7,460 nt of DNA, taken from the NCBI GenBank assembly GCA_020852535.1, contig JADZAO010000038.1, positions 1 through 7,460 of the forward strand, read 5' to 3'. Under the pieces are notes generated by a model. It was not told where the DNA came from. It did not search any database and saw only the letters and a list, made by a program, of their open reading frames with translations. Shown here in pieces: positions 5,365-7,460 of the stretch. Both the position numbers and the translations under genes were made by a program. The stretch is from Paracoccaceae bacterium (lineage in GTDB: Bacteria > Pseudomonadota > Alphaproteobacteria > Rhodobacterales > Rhodobacteraceae). Every line of letters starts with the position of its first letter. Position 1 is the stretch's first letter.

Positions 5365-5417
5365 CTTCACCTCACCCCGGGCTAAAATACCAAATGGACC
5401 GGACGAAATGCGCGCGC

Positions 5418-7136
<1,719 letters not shown>

Positions 7137-7151
7137 CCGCGTTTTTTGTCT

Positions 7152-7206
7152 AAAAACATCCTCGGGGGAAAGATCGCAAAACACCTCTAGTGGAGAAGCC
7201 CCCCCG
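7152..7206 (-). terminator. Weak candidate terminator after the ribokinase-type gene
   Basis: On the minus strand CGGGGG (7206-7201) can pair with CCCCCG (7168-7163) across a 32-base internal region, followed after seven bases by TTTTT (7156-7152). It lies about 100 bases past the kinase stop codon, between convergent genes. The large loop and offset T-run make it uncertain. The rest of 7137-7306 shows no gene with a start codon; one minus frame is open for 38 codons directly after the kinase stop but has no start. Confidence 0.25.
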
Positions 7207-7306
7207 CGCCAACCAAAAAACAGAGCAAATCTAACCACGGCAGATCATCTAAAGCATCTTTCGCCAGCGCCCGAAAACCCTCGCAGACCTTTGAAAAAAC
7301 ATAAAA

Positions 7307-7460
7307 TCAAGACCGCGCCAGCAACGCCTCAATCTCCTCGCGTGAAGGCATAGAAAGCGCCGCGCCCGGGCGCGTTACACTGATGCCTGCCGTAGCACAA
7401 CCAAAGCGCCCAGCTTCAATCACATCACGCCCCTCTCCCAAGGCAACAGCCAAGCCACCA
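7307..7460 (-). CDS. Ribokinase / PfkB-family sugar kinase, C-terminal end only
   Basis: The last 50 codons of a gene that enters from the right edge and stops with TGA at 7307-7309. The visible residues contain L-A-V-A-L-G-E-G-R-D-V-I-E-A, then C-A-T-A-G-I-S-V-T-R-P-G-A-A, S-M-P-S-R-E-E-I-E-A-L-L. This is the usual C-terminus of ribokinase: the helix after the catalytic G-A-G-D loop, the A-x-A-x-S-V-T-R-x-G-A segment that lines the nucleotide and potassium site, and the final P-x-R-x-E-x-E-x-L helix. The family phosphorylates ribose or a related sugar with ATP in the cytoplasm. The catalytic aspartate and the sugar-binding residues lie outside the window, so ribose specificity (rbsK) is likely but unproven. 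The gene converges on metG across a 170-base spacer. Confidence 0.8.
   Translation of the reverse strand, partial: GGLAVALGEGRDVIEAGRFGCATAGISVTRPGAALSMPSREEIEALLARS

Overview
The window looks like chromosomal DNA of an alphaproteobacterium of the Rhodobacteraceae (Roseobacter-type). The evidence is a 572-residue MetG of the alphaproteobacterial type, a DksA-like protein with a degenerate zinc finger, a DUF3572 protein, a DUF983 protein and a ribokinase-type C-terminus, all with residue patterns I associate with that family. Genus and species cannot be resolved from this sequence alone. These family assignments come from recognising motifs, not from a search.

Layout. 1-385 (minus): N-terminus of a secreted or surface protein built from a SwmB/Ig-like beta-repeat, running off the left edge. 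386-961: AT-rich, apparently non-coding, with several small dyads. 962-2173 (minus): FAD-dependent aromatic-ring-hydroxylase-type monooxygenase. 2275-2697 (minus): DksA/TraR-family RNA polymerase-binding regulator with its own ribosome binding site and a likely promoter region. 2868 to about 3000 (plus): a remnant of the start of a MoxR-type AAA+ ATPase gene that breaks before its Walker A motif. 3016-3711 (minus): HAD phosphatase of the phosphoglycolate phosphatase type. 3875-4168 (minus): DUF3572 protein, with a possible 58-codon ORF just upstream. 4515-4913 (plus): DUF983 zinc-ribbon membrane protein. About 4921-5330 (minus): a probable decayed SRPBCC-family gene. 5418-7136 (plus): metG, methionyl-tRNA synthetase. 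7307-7460 (minus): C-terminus of a ribokinase/PfkB-family sugar kinase, running off the right edge.

The intact genes are mostly housekeeping or general metabolism and do not form an obvious pathway. Most appear to be transcribed singly, separated by long spacers. Two of those spacers contain what I read as dead genes, so the most notable theme is gene erosion: two formerly occupied loci (MoxR and SRPBCC) now read as spacer DNA. I found no CRISPR array, rRNA, tRNA, transposase or phage gene, and no convincing undescribed multi-gene system. The moxR remnant is the strongest non-obvious observation.
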